Origin: Panacagrimonas sp965216805
GTDB lineage: Bacteria > Pseudomonadota > Gammaproteobacteria > Nevskiales > Nevskiaceae
Direction: 5' to 3'
Assembly: GCF_965216805.1 (NCBI RefSeq)
Contig: NZ_CBDCGN010000002.1
Span: 1,860,001 to 1,924,000 of the forward strand
Length of the DNA stretch: 64,000 nt
Part shown: positions 45,128 to 53,869 of the stretch, piece after piece
Numbering within the stretch: position 1 is the first letter of the stretch
Layout: each line of letters opens with the position of its first letter
Program-made: the position numbers and the translations under genes
Notes under the pieces: generated by a model
What the model was told of the DNA's origin: nothing
Database searches by the model: none
What the model saw: the letters and a program-made list of their open reading frames with translations, nothing else

Positions 45128-46900
45128 ATGAAGCCGGTCGTGCGCATCGGCTGCGGCGCCGGATTCTGGGGTGACACCGCGCAGGGACCCAAGCAGCTGG
45201 TCGAGTCCGGCGAGATCGATTACCTGGTGCTCGACTACCTGGCGGAGATCACCATGTCGCTGCTGGCGCGGGCGCGCGCCAAGGATGCCAACGCCGGCTA
45301 CGCCACCGATCTGCCCGGCGTTTTGGCAGCGCTCGCAGAGCCGATCAAGACCCGCGGCATCCGCGTGGTCACCAATGCCGGTGGCATCAACCCACAGGCC
45401 TGCAAGGCCACCCTGGAGGCCCGGCTCACCGCGCAGGGCATCGCACTCAAGGTGGCGATCGTCACCGGCGACGACCTGCTGCCGCGCGCAGCGCAATTCG
45501 CGGCCTTGCGCGAGATGTTCAGCGGTGAGGCGATGCCGGCCGCGCCCTGGAGCTTCAACGCCTACCTCGGCGCGTTTCCGATTGCCGCGGCACTCGCCGC
45601 CGGTGCCGACATCGTGCTCACCGGCCGCTGCGTGGACAGCGCGCTGGCGCTCGGGCCGCTGATCCACGAGTTCGGCTGGAAGGCAACCGATTTCGACCGG
45701 CTGTCCGCCGGCAGTCTGGCGGGCCATGTCATCGAGTGCGGGGTGCAGGCCACCGGCGGTTTGCTCACGGACTGGGAGACAGTGGCCGACGACTGGGATC
45801 GCATGGGTTTCCCCATCGCGATCTGCGAGCCCGATGGCCGCTTCGTGCTGAGCAAGCCGGCAAACACCGGCGGCCGGGTTTCGATTGCGTCGGTGTCGGA
45901 ACAGATCGTCTACGAGATCGGCGACCCCGCGAACTACCAGCTACCGGACGTGAGCTGCGATTGGCGCGAGGTTCGCGTGCGCGAGCTGGGGCCGGACCGG
46001 GTGGAAGTCACCGGTGCCCGAGGCCGCGCGCCCTCTGCCGAGTACAAGGCATCCGTCACCTGGCAGGACGGATGGCGCTGTGCCAGCACCATGATGGTCG
46101 GCGGCATCGATGCGGTACCCAAGGCCGAGGCGGTCGGCAGGGCGATCCTGGCACGCACACGACGGATGTTCGCGACGCAGGGCCTGGACGACTATCGCCG
46201 CACCGACATCGAAGTGCTCGGCGCCGAGTCCAACTGGGGCGCGCAGGCGCGGCGCCGCGACACCCGCGAAGTGATCCTCAAGATCGCCGTGCAGCACGCA
46301 GACAAGCGCGCGCTGGAGATCTTCAGCCGCGAATGCATCCCGTCGGCCACGGCCATGGCCCAGGGCCTCACCGGCTTCTCCGGCGGACGCCCTTCGCCAA
46401 CGCCGCTAGTGCGCCTGTTCTCCTGCCTGGTGCCGAAGGCGGCGGTGCCGATCGCCATCGACGACGCAGCGTTCGTGGCGCCAACCTTGGCGTTCTCGGA
46501 GAGTCAGGCGGTCGCGGCAGCCGAACCTGCGCCAGCCGTCCCGCCGCCCCCAGGACCGGCACGCCGTCTGCGCCTGATCGACATTGCCTACGGCCGATCC
46601 GGCGACAAGGGCGATTCGGCGAACGTCGGCGTGCTTGCCCGCCGACCGGACTTTGTTCCAGTGCTGCGTGCACAGCTCACTGCGCAAGCAGTCAAGGACT
46701 ATTTCGCGCACTTCGTGGCCGGACCTGTCGAGCGCTACGAACTGCCGGGGCTGCAGGGTTTCAACTTTCTGATGCAGTCCGCGCTCGGCGGCGGCGGCAT
46801 CGCCTCGCTGCGCCACGACCCGCAGGGCAAGATGCTGGCGCAAATCCTGATGGACTTTCCCATCGAGGTACCCGAATCCATCCTGGAGGTCTGCAGGTGA
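45128..46900 (+). CDS. Acyclic terpene utilisation AtuA-family protein
   Basis: The 590-residue protein starts RIGCGAGFWGDTAQGP and continues LDYLAEITMSLLARARAKD, the signature of the AtuA/DUF1446 domain (to about residue 450). A C-terminal second domain, from RLRLIDIAYGRSGDKGDSANVGV to about residue 580, is the AtuA-like ferredoxin-fold domain. AtuA is required for citronellol/geraniol catabolism in Pseudomonas, but its reaction is not established. Related proteins accompany other acyl-CoA carboxylases, so terpenoid substrates are suggested rather than proven. Its stop overlaps the next gene as GTGA. Confidence 0.87.
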   Translation: MKPVVRIGCGAGFWGDTAQGPKQLVESGEIDYLVLDYLAEITMSLLARARAKDANAGYATDLPGVLAALAEPIKTRGIRVVTNAGGINPQACKATLEARLTAQGIALKVAIVTGDDLLPRAAQFAALREMFSGEAMPAAPWSFNAYLGAFPIAAALAAGADIVLTGRCVDSALALGPLIHEFGWKATDFDRLSAGSLAGHVIECGVQATGGLLTDWETVADDWDRMGFPIAICEPDGRFVLSKPANTGGRVSIASVSEQIVYEIGDPANYQLPDVSCDWREVRVRELGPDRVEVTGARGRAPSAEYKASVTWQDGWRCASTMMVGGIDAVPKAEAVGRAILARTRRMFATQGLDDYRRTDIEVLGAESNWGAQARRRDTREVILKIAVQHADKRALEIFSRECIPSATAMAQGLTGFSGGRPSPTPLVRLFSCLVPKAAVPIAIDDAAFVAPTLAFSESQAVAAAEPAPAVPPPPGPARRLRLIDIAYGRSGDKGDSANVGVLARRPDFVPVLRAQLTAQAVKDYFAHFVAGPVERYELPGLQGFNFLMQSALGGGGIASLRHDPQGKMLAQILMDFPIEVPESILEVCR

Positions 46901-48417
46901 GTCCCGACAAGTGGCCTTTCGACACGATTCTGATTGCCAATCGCGGCGAGATCGCGGTGCGCGTGCTGCGCACCGTGCACCAGCTCGGACTCAAGGGCGT
47001 GGTGGTGTACCACGCCGCCGATCAAGGCACCGCCGCGGTCAAGATGGCCGACCGGGCCATCGAGATCACCGGCCCTACGCCGGTGGCGTCCTACCTGGAC
47101 GGTGCGCAGATCATTGCAGCAGCCCGGGCCAGCGGCGCTGGTGCGATCCATCCGGGCTACGGCTTCCTGTCCGAGAATCGCGGTTTCTGCGAGGCTGTGG
47201 AAAAGGCCGGCATCCGCTTTATCGGTCCTACCGCGGAACAAATCGACCTGATGGGCGACAAGGTGCGCGCGCGCAACTTCGTCGAGAAGGCCGGATTCCC
47301 GGTGGCGCCCTCCGCGATCGAGGACGACGATCCGGCGACGTTCGTCGAGCGCTCGCGGGCCGTCGGTGCGCCGCTGCTGATCAAGCCCAGTGCCGGTGGT
47401 GGAGGCAAGGGCATGCGCATCGTGCGCGACCTGTCGCTGCTCGAACAGGAAATCGAACGTGGCCGCTCCGAAGGTCAGCGCTACTTCGGTGACGGTCGCC
47501 TGTACTGCGAGCGCTACATCGAAAACCCGCGCCACATCGAAGTGCAGGTGCTCGGCGACGGGCAGGGCGATGTGGTGCATGTGCTCGAGCGCGAATGCTC
47601 GGTACAGCGCCGCTTCCAGAAGATCGTCGAGGAAACCCCGTCGCCCGCGCTCACGCCCGAGCTGCGCGAAAAGATCTGCGAGACCGCAGCGGGCATCGCG
47701 CGCTCCATCGGCTATCGCAACGCCGGCACTGTCGAGTTCATCTTTGCCCAGGACGCTGATGTTCAAGGCGCCGCCCGCGGCGCGGCGAAATTTTTCTTCC
47801 TGGAAATGAACACGCGCCTGCAAGTGGAGCATCCGGTCACCGAGGAGATCACCGGCATCGACCTGGTGCTGCAGCAGCTGCGCATCGCTGCGGGCGAGAC
47901 GCTCGGATTCACGCAGGCGGACGTGAAGTCAAAGGGGCACGCCATCGAGTTCCGCATCTACGCCGAGGATGCGGCGCGTGGCTACACGCCAACCACCGGC
48001 CCGATCCTGGCCCTGCATCCGCCGCAGGGCGATGGCGTGCGCTGGGACAGCGGCGTGCTGCAGGGCGGCGAGGTGACGAGCGCGTTCGATCCGATGATCG
48101 CCAAGCTGATCGTGCGCGGTGCGGATCGCACCGAAGCCATCGCCCGAGGCGATGCGGCGCTGCGCGATACCGTGCTGCTCGGCTGCAAGACCAACACCGC
48201 CTTTCTGCGCCGGCTGATCGCGCATCCAGCCTTTGTAGCTGGTGATGTACACACCGGATTCCTGGACGCCAATCCGCAGATTGCGGCCGAGCCCGAGTTG
48301 CCGACCGACAGACTCGACGCGCTGCTTGCCGCGGCAAGCCTGAGCACGCGTCCGATGCGCGACGCTGCCGATGCCATTCCCGATCTGCATGCGGCCATCG
48401 GTTCCTGGAGCAACTAG
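46897..48417 (+). CDS. Biotin carboxylase subunit lacking the carrier domain
   Basis: The 506-residue protein is a biotin carboxylase (ATP-grasp): ANRGEIAVRVLRTVHQ, IHPGYGFLSENRGF, the Gly-rich loop KPSAGGGGKGMRIV, and EMNTRLQVEHPVTEE. Unlike the alpha subunit at 19623-21629 it stops soon after the carboxylase core, with no BT or biotinyl domain. These are encoded separately at 48553-49047. The GTG start at 46897 has GGAGG seven bases upstream and overlaps the atuA stop. Confidence 0.88.
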   Translation: MSPDKWPFDTILIANRGEIAVRVLRTVHQLGLKGVVVYHAADQGTAAVKMADRAIEITGPTPVASYLDGAQIIAAARASGAGAIHPGYGFLSENRGFCEAVEKAGIRFIGPTAEQIDLMGDKVRARNFVEKAGFPVAPSAIEDDDPATFVERSRAVGAPLLIKPSAGGGGKGMRIVRDLSLLEQEIERGRSEGQRYFGDGRLYCERYIENPRHIEVQVLGDGQGDVVHVLERECSVQRRFQKIVEETPSPALTPELREKICETAAGIARSIGYRNAGTVEFIFAQDADVQGAARGAAKFFFLEMNTRLQVEHPVTEEITGIDLVLQQLRIAAGETLGFTQADVKSKGHAIEFRIYAEDAARGYTPTTGPILALHPPQGDGVRWDSGVLQGGEVTSAFDPMIAKLIVRGADRTEAIARGDAALRDTVLLGCKTNTAFLRRLIAHPAFVAGDVHTGFLDANPQIAAEPELPTDRLDALLAAASLSTRPMRDAADAIPDLHAAIGSWSN

Positions 48418-48552
48418 TGACGCGAGTCGCGTGGAGGGTCGAGGAAGTGGAACTTTCGAGAATGCGCAGCATGGGGGTCGTAGCGTCGCGAGTCGGCACA
48501 TCAGGCCGCCCGCCGATGCGCAGATATGACCAAGAGCCCGGAGCGGCCTGAT

Positions 48553-49047
48553 ATGCAACACGCCTTCAAGCTCGGTGAGGCCGAGCACAACGTAGCGCTG
48601 GCACGATCCCGCAGCGCCTACTGCCTGTACGTCGGCGATGCGGTGCTGGAGATCGACCTCAATACGGCCGCCGATGGCCGCGCCTGGCTGACGGTGGGCG
48701 AGCGCCACATCGAGGTGGTGATCGCAACCCGCGGCGACGAGGTGTTCGTGCATCTGGATGGCGAGGCGCACGCGCTGCGCTATCGCCATCCGCTGGATCG
48801 CCTTGCGGCGCAGGGCGGCGGTGGCACCGAGGACGGAATCTTCGCACCGATGCCGGGAAGCATCGTGAGCATCGCGGTTGCCGCCGGCGACACCGTTACC
48901 AAGGGTCAGACTCTGCTGGTGATGGAAAGCATGAAGATGGAGACGACACTGATCGCACCGCGCGATGGCGTGGTCGCGGCGATCCGCTACGAGAAAGCGC
49001 AGTCCTTCGAACGCGATGCGCTGCTCCTTTCGTTGGAGCCGCTGTAG
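48553..49047 (+). CDS. Separate BT linker/biotin carboxyl carrier protein
   Basis: The 164-residue protein corresponds to the missing C-terminal third of an alpha subunit. A beta-rich BT-like part comes first (residues 1-95, starting MQHAFKLGEAEHNVALARSR). A biotinyl domain follows with the acceptor lysine in VMESMKMETTL. It would be biotinylated and shuttle carboxyl groups from the carboxylase at 46897 to the carboxyltransferase at 49113. The ATG at 48553 has GGAG nine bases upstream; an earlier in-frame ATG at 48526 lacks one. In the 135-base gap before it, ATCAGGCCG (48500-48508) pairs with CGGCCTGAT directly before the ATG. Confidence 0.85.
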   Translation: MQHAFKLGEAEHNVALARSRSAYCLYVGDAVLEIDLNTAADGRAWLTVGERHIEVVIATRGDEVFVHLDGEAHALRYRHPLDRLAAQGGGGTEDGIFAPMPGSIVSIAVAAGDTVTKGQTLLVMESMKMETTLIAPRDGVVAAIRYEKAQSFERDALLLSLEPL

Positions 49048-49104
49048 GTCGGCTTTCAGGCCGACATCCCGATCTCGCAAGTCGCCCTGAAGGACGACCT
49101 ACAG
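49042..49104. repeat. Palindromic intergenic repeat (CTGTAGGTCG family)
   Basis: CTGTAGGTCG at 49042-49051 pairs with its complement at 49095-49104, and inner parts (TTTCAGG/CCTGAA) extend the stem. It starts inside the stop codon of the carrier gene and ends eight bases before the carboxyltransferase ATG, so a hairpin would lie over the intergenic mRNA. Confidence 0.65.
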
Positions 49105-49112
49105 GAACGCTC

Positions 49113-50720
49113 ATGAAGCGCATCGAATCCCGCCTCAACACCGCGTCCGCCGAGTTCCAGGCCAACGCCGCACATAATCGTGCGCTTGCGAACGCCTTCC
49201 GCGACAAGCAGCGCGCGGTGCGCGAGGATCGCCCGCAGCGCGATATCGACCGCCTGCGCTCGCAGAACAAGCTGCTGGTGCGCGAGCGCCTGAAGCTGCT
49301 GCTCGATCCGGGCACGCCCTTCCTCGAGTTCTCCTCGCTCGCCGCGAACGAGGCCTACGACGGCGAGGTGCCGGGCGCGGCCTGCGTGACCGGTATCGGC
49401 ATCGTGTCGGGCCGCGAGTGCGTGATCAACGCCGGCGATGCGAGCGTCAAGGGCGGGGCCTGGTACCCGCTGACGGTGAAGAAGACCGTGCGCGCGCTCG
49501 ACATCGCGATCGAGAATCGCCTGCCGGTCGTGCATCTCTGCGATTCGGCCGGCGGCTTCCTGCCGCTGCAGGCGGACCTGTTCGCCGACAAGTACATGGC
49601 GGGCCGCATCTTCCGCAATCAATGCGTACTGTCGAAGATGGGCGTGCAGCAGGTGTCGGTGGTGCTCGGCCACTGCACCGCGGGCGGCGCGTATGTGCCG
49701 GCGCTGTCGGACTACAACGTGATCGTGCGCGGCACCGGCGCGATCTTCCTCGCCGGCCCGCCGCTGGTGAAGGCGGCGACAGGCGAGGAGAACACCGTCG
49801 ACGAGCTCGGCGGTGCGGACATGCACACCAGCACCTCGGGCACCGCGGACTACCCGGCGTCGAGCGAGGAAGAAGCGATCGCGATCGCGCGCGACATCGT
49901 CGCGCAGTTCAAGCGGCCGACGAAAACCCAGATCGAGTGGCAGACGCCGGAAGCCCCGTACTACGCGGGCGAGGAGCTGTACGGGATCCTGCCGCGCGAC
50001 ATCAAGCAGCAGTTCGACATGAAGGAGGTGATTGCGCGTCTCGTCGATGGCTCGCGCTTTCACGAGTACCAGCCGAACTACGGCAAGACCCTGATCTGCG
50101 GCTACGCGCACCTGTGGGGTTACAAGATCGGAATCCTGGCGAACAACGGCGTGCTGTTCAACGACAGCTCGCTCAAGGGCGCGCACTTCATCGAGCTGTG
50201 CAACCAGAACCGCACGCCGATCCTGTTCCTGCAGAACATCACCGGCTTCATGGTCGGGCGCGAGTATGAGCGCCGCGGCATCACCAAGGACGGCGCCAAG
50301 ATGATCATGGCGGTGTCGTGCAGCGAGGTGCCCAAGTTCACCGTGATGTGCCACGGCTCCTTCGGCGCGGGCAACTACGGCATGAGCGGCCGCGCGTTCG
50401 ATTCGCGCATGCTGTTCTCCTGGCCGCAGTCGCAGACCTCGGTGATGGGCGCGGAACAGGCGGCCAACGTGCTCGCCGACGTGAAGATCCGCCAGCTCGC
50501 CAAGTCCGGCAAGAAGCTGTCGCAAGCCGACATCGACGCCATCCGCGACCCGGTACTCGGCGAGTTCAAGCGCAAGCAGAGCGCCTACTACACAACGTCC
50601 GAGATCTGGGACGATGGCATGCTCGATCCGGTGGACACGCGCAACGCGCTCGGTATCGCGATCAGCGCGGCGCTGAACACGCCGATCGGCGATCCGCGCT
50701 ACGGTGTTTTCCGCCTTTGA
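49113..50720 (+). CDS. Acyl-CoA carboxylase, carboxyltransferase (beta) subunit (second set)
   Basis: A 535-residue carboxyltransferase. The first half has HCTAGGAYVPALSDYNV and FLAGPPLVKAATGEE. The second has LFLQNITGFMVGREYERRGITKDGAKM and HGSFGAGNYGMSGRAF. Its pocket sequence VKGGAWYPLTVKKTVRA is closer to methylcrotonyl-CoA carboxylases than the paralogue at 17154. It is the last gene of the operon that begins at 44344 and pairs with the split biotin carboxylase and carrier proteins. The acyl substrate (geranyl-, methylcrotonyl- or related CoA) is not fixed by sequence. Confidence 0.88.
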   Translation: MKRIESRLNTASAEFQANAAHNRALANAFRDKQRAVREDRPQRDIDRLRSQNKLLVRERLKLLLDPGTPFLEFSSLAANEAYDGEVPGAACVTGIGIVSGRECVINAGDASVKGGAWYPLTVKKTVRALDIAIENRLPVVHLCDSAGGFLPLQADLFADKYMAGRIFRNQCVLSKMGVQQVSVVLGHCTAGGAYVPALSDYNVIVRGTGAIFLAGPPLVKAATGEENTVDELGGADMHTSTSGTADYPASSEEEAIAIARDIVAQFKRPTKTQIEWQTPEAPYYAGEELYGILPRDIKQQFDMKEVIARLVDGSRFHEYQPNYGKTLICGYAHLWGYKIGILANNGVLFNDSSLKGAHFIELCNQNRTPILFLQNITGFMVGREYERRGITKDGAKMIMAVSCSEVPKFTVMCHGSFGAGNYGMSGRAFDSRMLFSWPQSQTSVMGAEQAANVLADVKIRQLAKSGKKLSQADIDAIRDPVLGEFKRKQSAYYTTSEIWDDGMLDPVDTRNALGIAISAALNTPIGDPRYGVFRL

Positions 50721-50952
50721 CGCGGCCGATTGTCGGCTCGGGCCTCGGCTGCCCGGCTCTTTTCCGGTTGCGCCCACACCCTAAAAATTGGGGTCTTCAG
50801 GAAATCGAGTGGGTGATTTTCGATGAAATCAGAGTGGCGGGAGCATGGAGGTGAGGATTTTGACGCGGAGGTATTGCTCATCTCTGATTCCGTGCCGCAC
50901 CAGGATTTCGCGGTCTCGGACGACGGCAAGAAATCCATGCTCAGCTTTGAGA

Positions 50953-51321
50953 CTACGAGATGATCTCGACCCGGTCCGGATAGAAAGCTAGATGCTTCTC
51001 GATCGCCGCGACCGCTTCGAAAGGCGTCTCGTAGGTCCAGATGGCGTTTTGCCCACGCTCGCCCAAGGCTGGGACGCTGTAGTAGCTCGCATCCCCCTTG
51101 AACGGGCAGTAGGTCGTGTGTTCGGAGCGCTCAAGGCTCTCCATCCTGACGTCGGCGCGAGGGATGTAGAGCACCGGCGGATACTTCGCCTCTCGCAGTT
51201 CGAGGGCATTCTCAGTTTTCGCGATGATTTTCCCGTCAATCTTTACCGTTACCCCTCGACCCGCTCGCTCGATGTCGATGGGATGCTCCGGCGAGGGTTT
51301 GAGGATCTGCCTACCTGTCAT
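50953..51321 (-). CDS. DUF427-family protein
   Basis: A 122-residue single-domain protein of the DUF427 family. It is recognised by the pattern KYPPVLYIPRADVRMESLER, then TYCPFKGDASYYSV and WTYETPFEAVAAIEKHLAFYPDRVE. The Cys-Pro-Phe-Lys-Gly motif is the family hallmark. Its function is not known. It is the last intact gene before the IS3-family element and so marks the start of the accessory region. Confidence 0.85.
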   Translation of the reverse strand: MTGRQILKPSPEHPIDIERAGRGVTVKIDGKIIAKTENALELREAKYPPVLYIPRADVRMESLERSEHTTYCPFKGDASYYSVPALGERGQNAIWTYETPFEAVAAIEKHLAFYPDRVEIIS

Positions 51322-51459
51322 GTCGATCTCCGAACTGCAGCGCGGATCTCATCTTAATTGAGTCGCGCAGCCACAATTCCCCCGAGAACATCTCCTACCC
51401 ACTGGCGGCTGAACCGCCCCGGCTTTCTCGGAGGCTCCAAACCTTGAGAGGATGGAGCG

Positions 51460-51783
51460 ATGAACAAGTTGACGCGGTACGCACCGGAGGTGCGGGAGCG
51501 GGCGGTGCGGATGGTGTTCGAGCACCGTAGCGAGTACGCCTCGCAGTGGGCGGCAATCGAATCGATTGCCGGGAAGATTGGCTGCAAGCCCGAGACGTTG
51601 CGGATTTGGGTTCGTCAGGCCGAGCGGGACGTAGGACTGCGGGAGGGCCCAAGCACGGCGGAGAAGGATCGGGTCAAGGCCCTGGAACGCGAGGTCCGCG
51701 AGCTGCGTCAGGCCAACGAGATTCTGCGCAAGGCGTCTGCGTATTTTGCCCAGGCGGAGCTCGACCGCCCGTTCAAGCGATGA
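51460..51783 (+). CDS. IS3-family transposase OrfA
   Basis: A 107-residue DNA-binding protein with a helix-turn-helix at residues 25-55 (SQWAAIESIAGKIGCKPETLRIWVR) and a C-terminal leucine-zipper-like helix (KALEREVRELRQANEILRKAS). It recognises the element ends. The last codons overlap the orfB ATG as ATGA. OrfB is in the -1 frame and that frame is open back to 51546. A frameshifted OrfAB product is therefore possible, though no A6G-type slippery site is present. Confidence 0.9.
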   Translation: MNKLTRYAPEVRERAVRMVFEHRSEYASQWAAIESIAGKIGCKPETLRIWVRQAERDVGLREGPSTAEKDRVKALEREVRELRQANEILRKASAYFAQAELDRPFKR

Positions 51784-52685
51784 AGGCCTTCATCGACGAT
51801 CACTGCGCGGTCTACGGGGTCGAGCCGATCTGCAAGGTGTTGCCGATCGCTCCGTCGACCTACTACGCACACGTGGCGCAGCGACGGCATCCGGATCAGA
51901 GATCGGCACGATCACGGCGTGATGAGCAGCTGGTGCCCGAGATCGAGCGGGTGTGGAACGAAAACTTCCGCGTCTACGGCGTGCGCAAGGTTTCGCGGCA
52001 GTTACGGCGCGAGCGGTTTGAAGTCGCACGCTGCACGGTGCAGCGCTTGATGCGACAGCTCGGGCTGCGCGGCGTGATCCGCGGCAAGGGCGTGCGCACG
52101 ACGATCCAGGATCGCAATGTCGCGTGCCCGCTGGATCACGTGCGCCGGCAATTCCGGGCCGACCGGCCCAACGCGCTGTGGGTCAGCGATTTCACCTACG
52201 TGTCGACTTGGCAGGGCTTCGTCTACGTCGCCTTCGTCATCGACGTCTACGCGCGCCGGATCGTCGGCTGGAAAGCGTCGACCACCGCCCGGGCCGATTT
52301 CGTCCTCGACGCTCTGGAGCAAGCGCTGTACGCGAGAAAGCCTTTCGTCGCGGGGCGACTCGTCCATCACAGCGACAGGGGGTCTCAATACGTCTGCATT
52401 CGATACAGCGAGCGCCTGGCCGAAGCGGGCCTCGAACCCTCGGTCGGCAGCGTGGGTGACAGCTACGACAACGCTCTGGCCGAAACCATCAACGGCTTGT
52501 ACAAGGCCGAGGTCATCCATCGCCGAACCTCGTGGCAGCGATGTGAAGACGTCGAGTGGGCCATGCTCCAGTGGGTCGATTGGTTCAACAACCGCCGATT
52601 GCTGGAGCCCATCGGCAACATCCCGCCCGCAGAGAAAGAGGCGGCCTACTATCAGCAGCGAGACAGCCTGCTCTTGGCAGCCTGA
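51780..52685 (+). CDS. IS3-family transposase OrfB
   Basis: The 301-residue catalytic protein has the HTH_21 domain (NFRVYGVRKVSRQLRRERFEV) and an rve integrase core with the DDE triad: Asp in WVSDFTYV, Asp in VHHSDRGSQY, and Glu in YDNALAETINGLYKAEV. It appears intact, so the element could still be active. Translation probably starts by reinitiation at the ATGA overlap. Confidence 0.92.
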   Translation: MKAFIDDHCAVYGVEPICKVLPIAPSTYYAHVAQRRHPDQRSARSRRDEQLVPEIERVWNENFRVYGVRKVSRQLRRERFEVARCTVQRLMRQLGLRGVIRGKGVRTTIQDRNVACPLDHVRRQFRADRPNALWVSDFTYVSTWQGFVYVAFVIDVYARRIVGWKASTTARADFVLDALEQALYARKPFVAGRLVHHSDRGSQYVCIRYSERLAEAGLEPSVGSVGDSYDNALAETINGLYKAEVIHRRTSWQRCEDVEWAMLQWVDWFNNRRLLEPIGNIPPAEKEAAYYQQRDSLLLAA

Positions 52686-52724
52686 CTCAAACCAAACAGC
52701 CTCCGGGAAAACCGGGGCGGTTCA

Positions 52725-53434
52725 GTCTCACCAGCGCCGCGATTCAGGCGGCCAATGCCGACTTCGGTGTGGCCTGGGACGGCGACTTCGATCGCTGTTT
52801 TCTGTTCGATGAGCGGGGCGAGTTTGTCGAGGGGTATTACGTCGTCGGTTTGCTCGCCGAGGCCTTGCTCAAGGCCACCAGCCATGAGAGCGGGCCGCTG
52901 CGGGTCATCCATGATCCGCGGCTGACCTGGAACACCATCGATGTGGTGCAAGGTGCAGGGGGCAAGCCGGTGCAGTCCAAGACCGGCCACGCCTTCATCA
53001 AGGAGCGCATGCGTGCCGAGAATGCGGTCTACGGCGGCGAGATGAGCGCACACCATTATTTTCGCGACTTCGGCTATTGCGACAACGGCACCATTCCCTG
53101 GTTGATGGTGGCCGCGCTGATCTCGCGGAGCGGCAAGCCCTTGTCGCAACTGGTCGGCGAGCGTACGGCGATGTATCCGGTTAGTGGCGAAATCAATCGC
53201 GGTGTGGTCAGCGTCCAGTCCACTTTGCGCCGTATCGAATCCCGCTATGCGCGCCGCGCACGCGCCGTCGACTATACCGACGGCCTGAGCCTGGATTTTG
53301 GCGACTGGCGCTTCAACCTGCGCGGCTCGAATACTGAGCCGTTGCTGAGATTGAACGTGGAATCACGCGGCGACCGGCGCCTGACCGACGTCAAGACATC
53401 GGAGTTGTTGGCCTCGATTGATGCGGAGTCGTAA
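52725..53434 (+). pseudogene. 5'-truncated phosphomannomutase/phosphoglucomutase
   Basis: The frame after the IS encodes the last 235 or so residues of a phosphohexomutase (ManB/CpsG type). It keeps the metal loop DGDFDRC, the sugar-binding GGEMSAHHYF and the phosphate-binding RGSNTEPLLRL. The first half, with the catalytic phosphoserine (TASHNP in the family), is missing and is not found left of the IS. The frame is open through the IS junction, so no proper start exists. It is presumed non-functional. Confidence 0.85.
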
Positions 53435-53439
53435 TGGTA

Positions 53440-53869
53440 GGCGGCCAGAACCGGTCGCGCGGATTCGCGGCGTGTTCCTCGCTGCTCAATCTCGGCTGCA
53501 ATCATTGCCGTATCCGCCCAGCACCGTGCGCGCCTTTTCGGAGGCCACCGACGACACCCTGCTGATCGGACGGGCAGCACTGGCCGGCATGTGGCGTATT
53601 TTCTAGCTGGGGTACGACTACAAAAGGCCGGTGTACAACCGGCGGGGACTGCCCCGAAGGCGCAGCGGCAGGTCACGCTCTTCGATTAGCCGGCGCATCT
53701 CGAGAGTTCGGACCGGCTCAACGCCGCCCTGGATCGGCTCAACCACCGGTTCGGGCGCGGCACGCTCGCCGTAGGTAGGTCCGGCTTGCAGCGAAGCTGG
53801 CGCATGCGGCGGGAGAATCTCTCCCCCTGCTACACCACCGACTGGCACGCCCTTCCGAAGGCGCGCTGA
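53440..53869 (+). pseudogene. Decayed UmuC C-terminal fragment
   Basis: Successive plus-strand frames match the end of DNA polymerase V subunit UmuC: FSEATDDTLLIGRAALAGM, then after a stop LGYDYK, then QVTLFD, then a final frame SDRLNAALDRLNHRFGRGTLAV and WRMRRENLSPCYTTDW. The last is the DUF4113 tail. Stops at about 53604 and 53686 and a frame change show it is broken. It lies just after the truncated mutase and shows that the region has collected fragments. Confidence 0.7.

Larger units (their letters stand above)
51410..52724 (+). mobile_element. IS3-family insertion sequence, 1,315 bp
   Basis: The element begins with TGAACCGCCCCGG at 51410 and ends with the matching inverted copy at 52724. 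The terminal repeats agree in about 24 of 26 bases, and the ends are TG...CA as in IS3. It holds orfA and orfB in the IS3 arrangement. No matching target duplication is seen: GGC precedes the left end and GTC follows the right end. This suggests a later deletion or recombination. The right side abuts a 5'-truncated phosphomannomutase gene. Confidence 0.88.

Noticed and set aside
50823..50963. A 46-codon plus-strand frame starting MKSEWREHGGEDF
   Set aside because: It has no clear ribosome binding site or family and overlaps the end of the DUF427 gene. It could be a real small protein, but the support is too thin.
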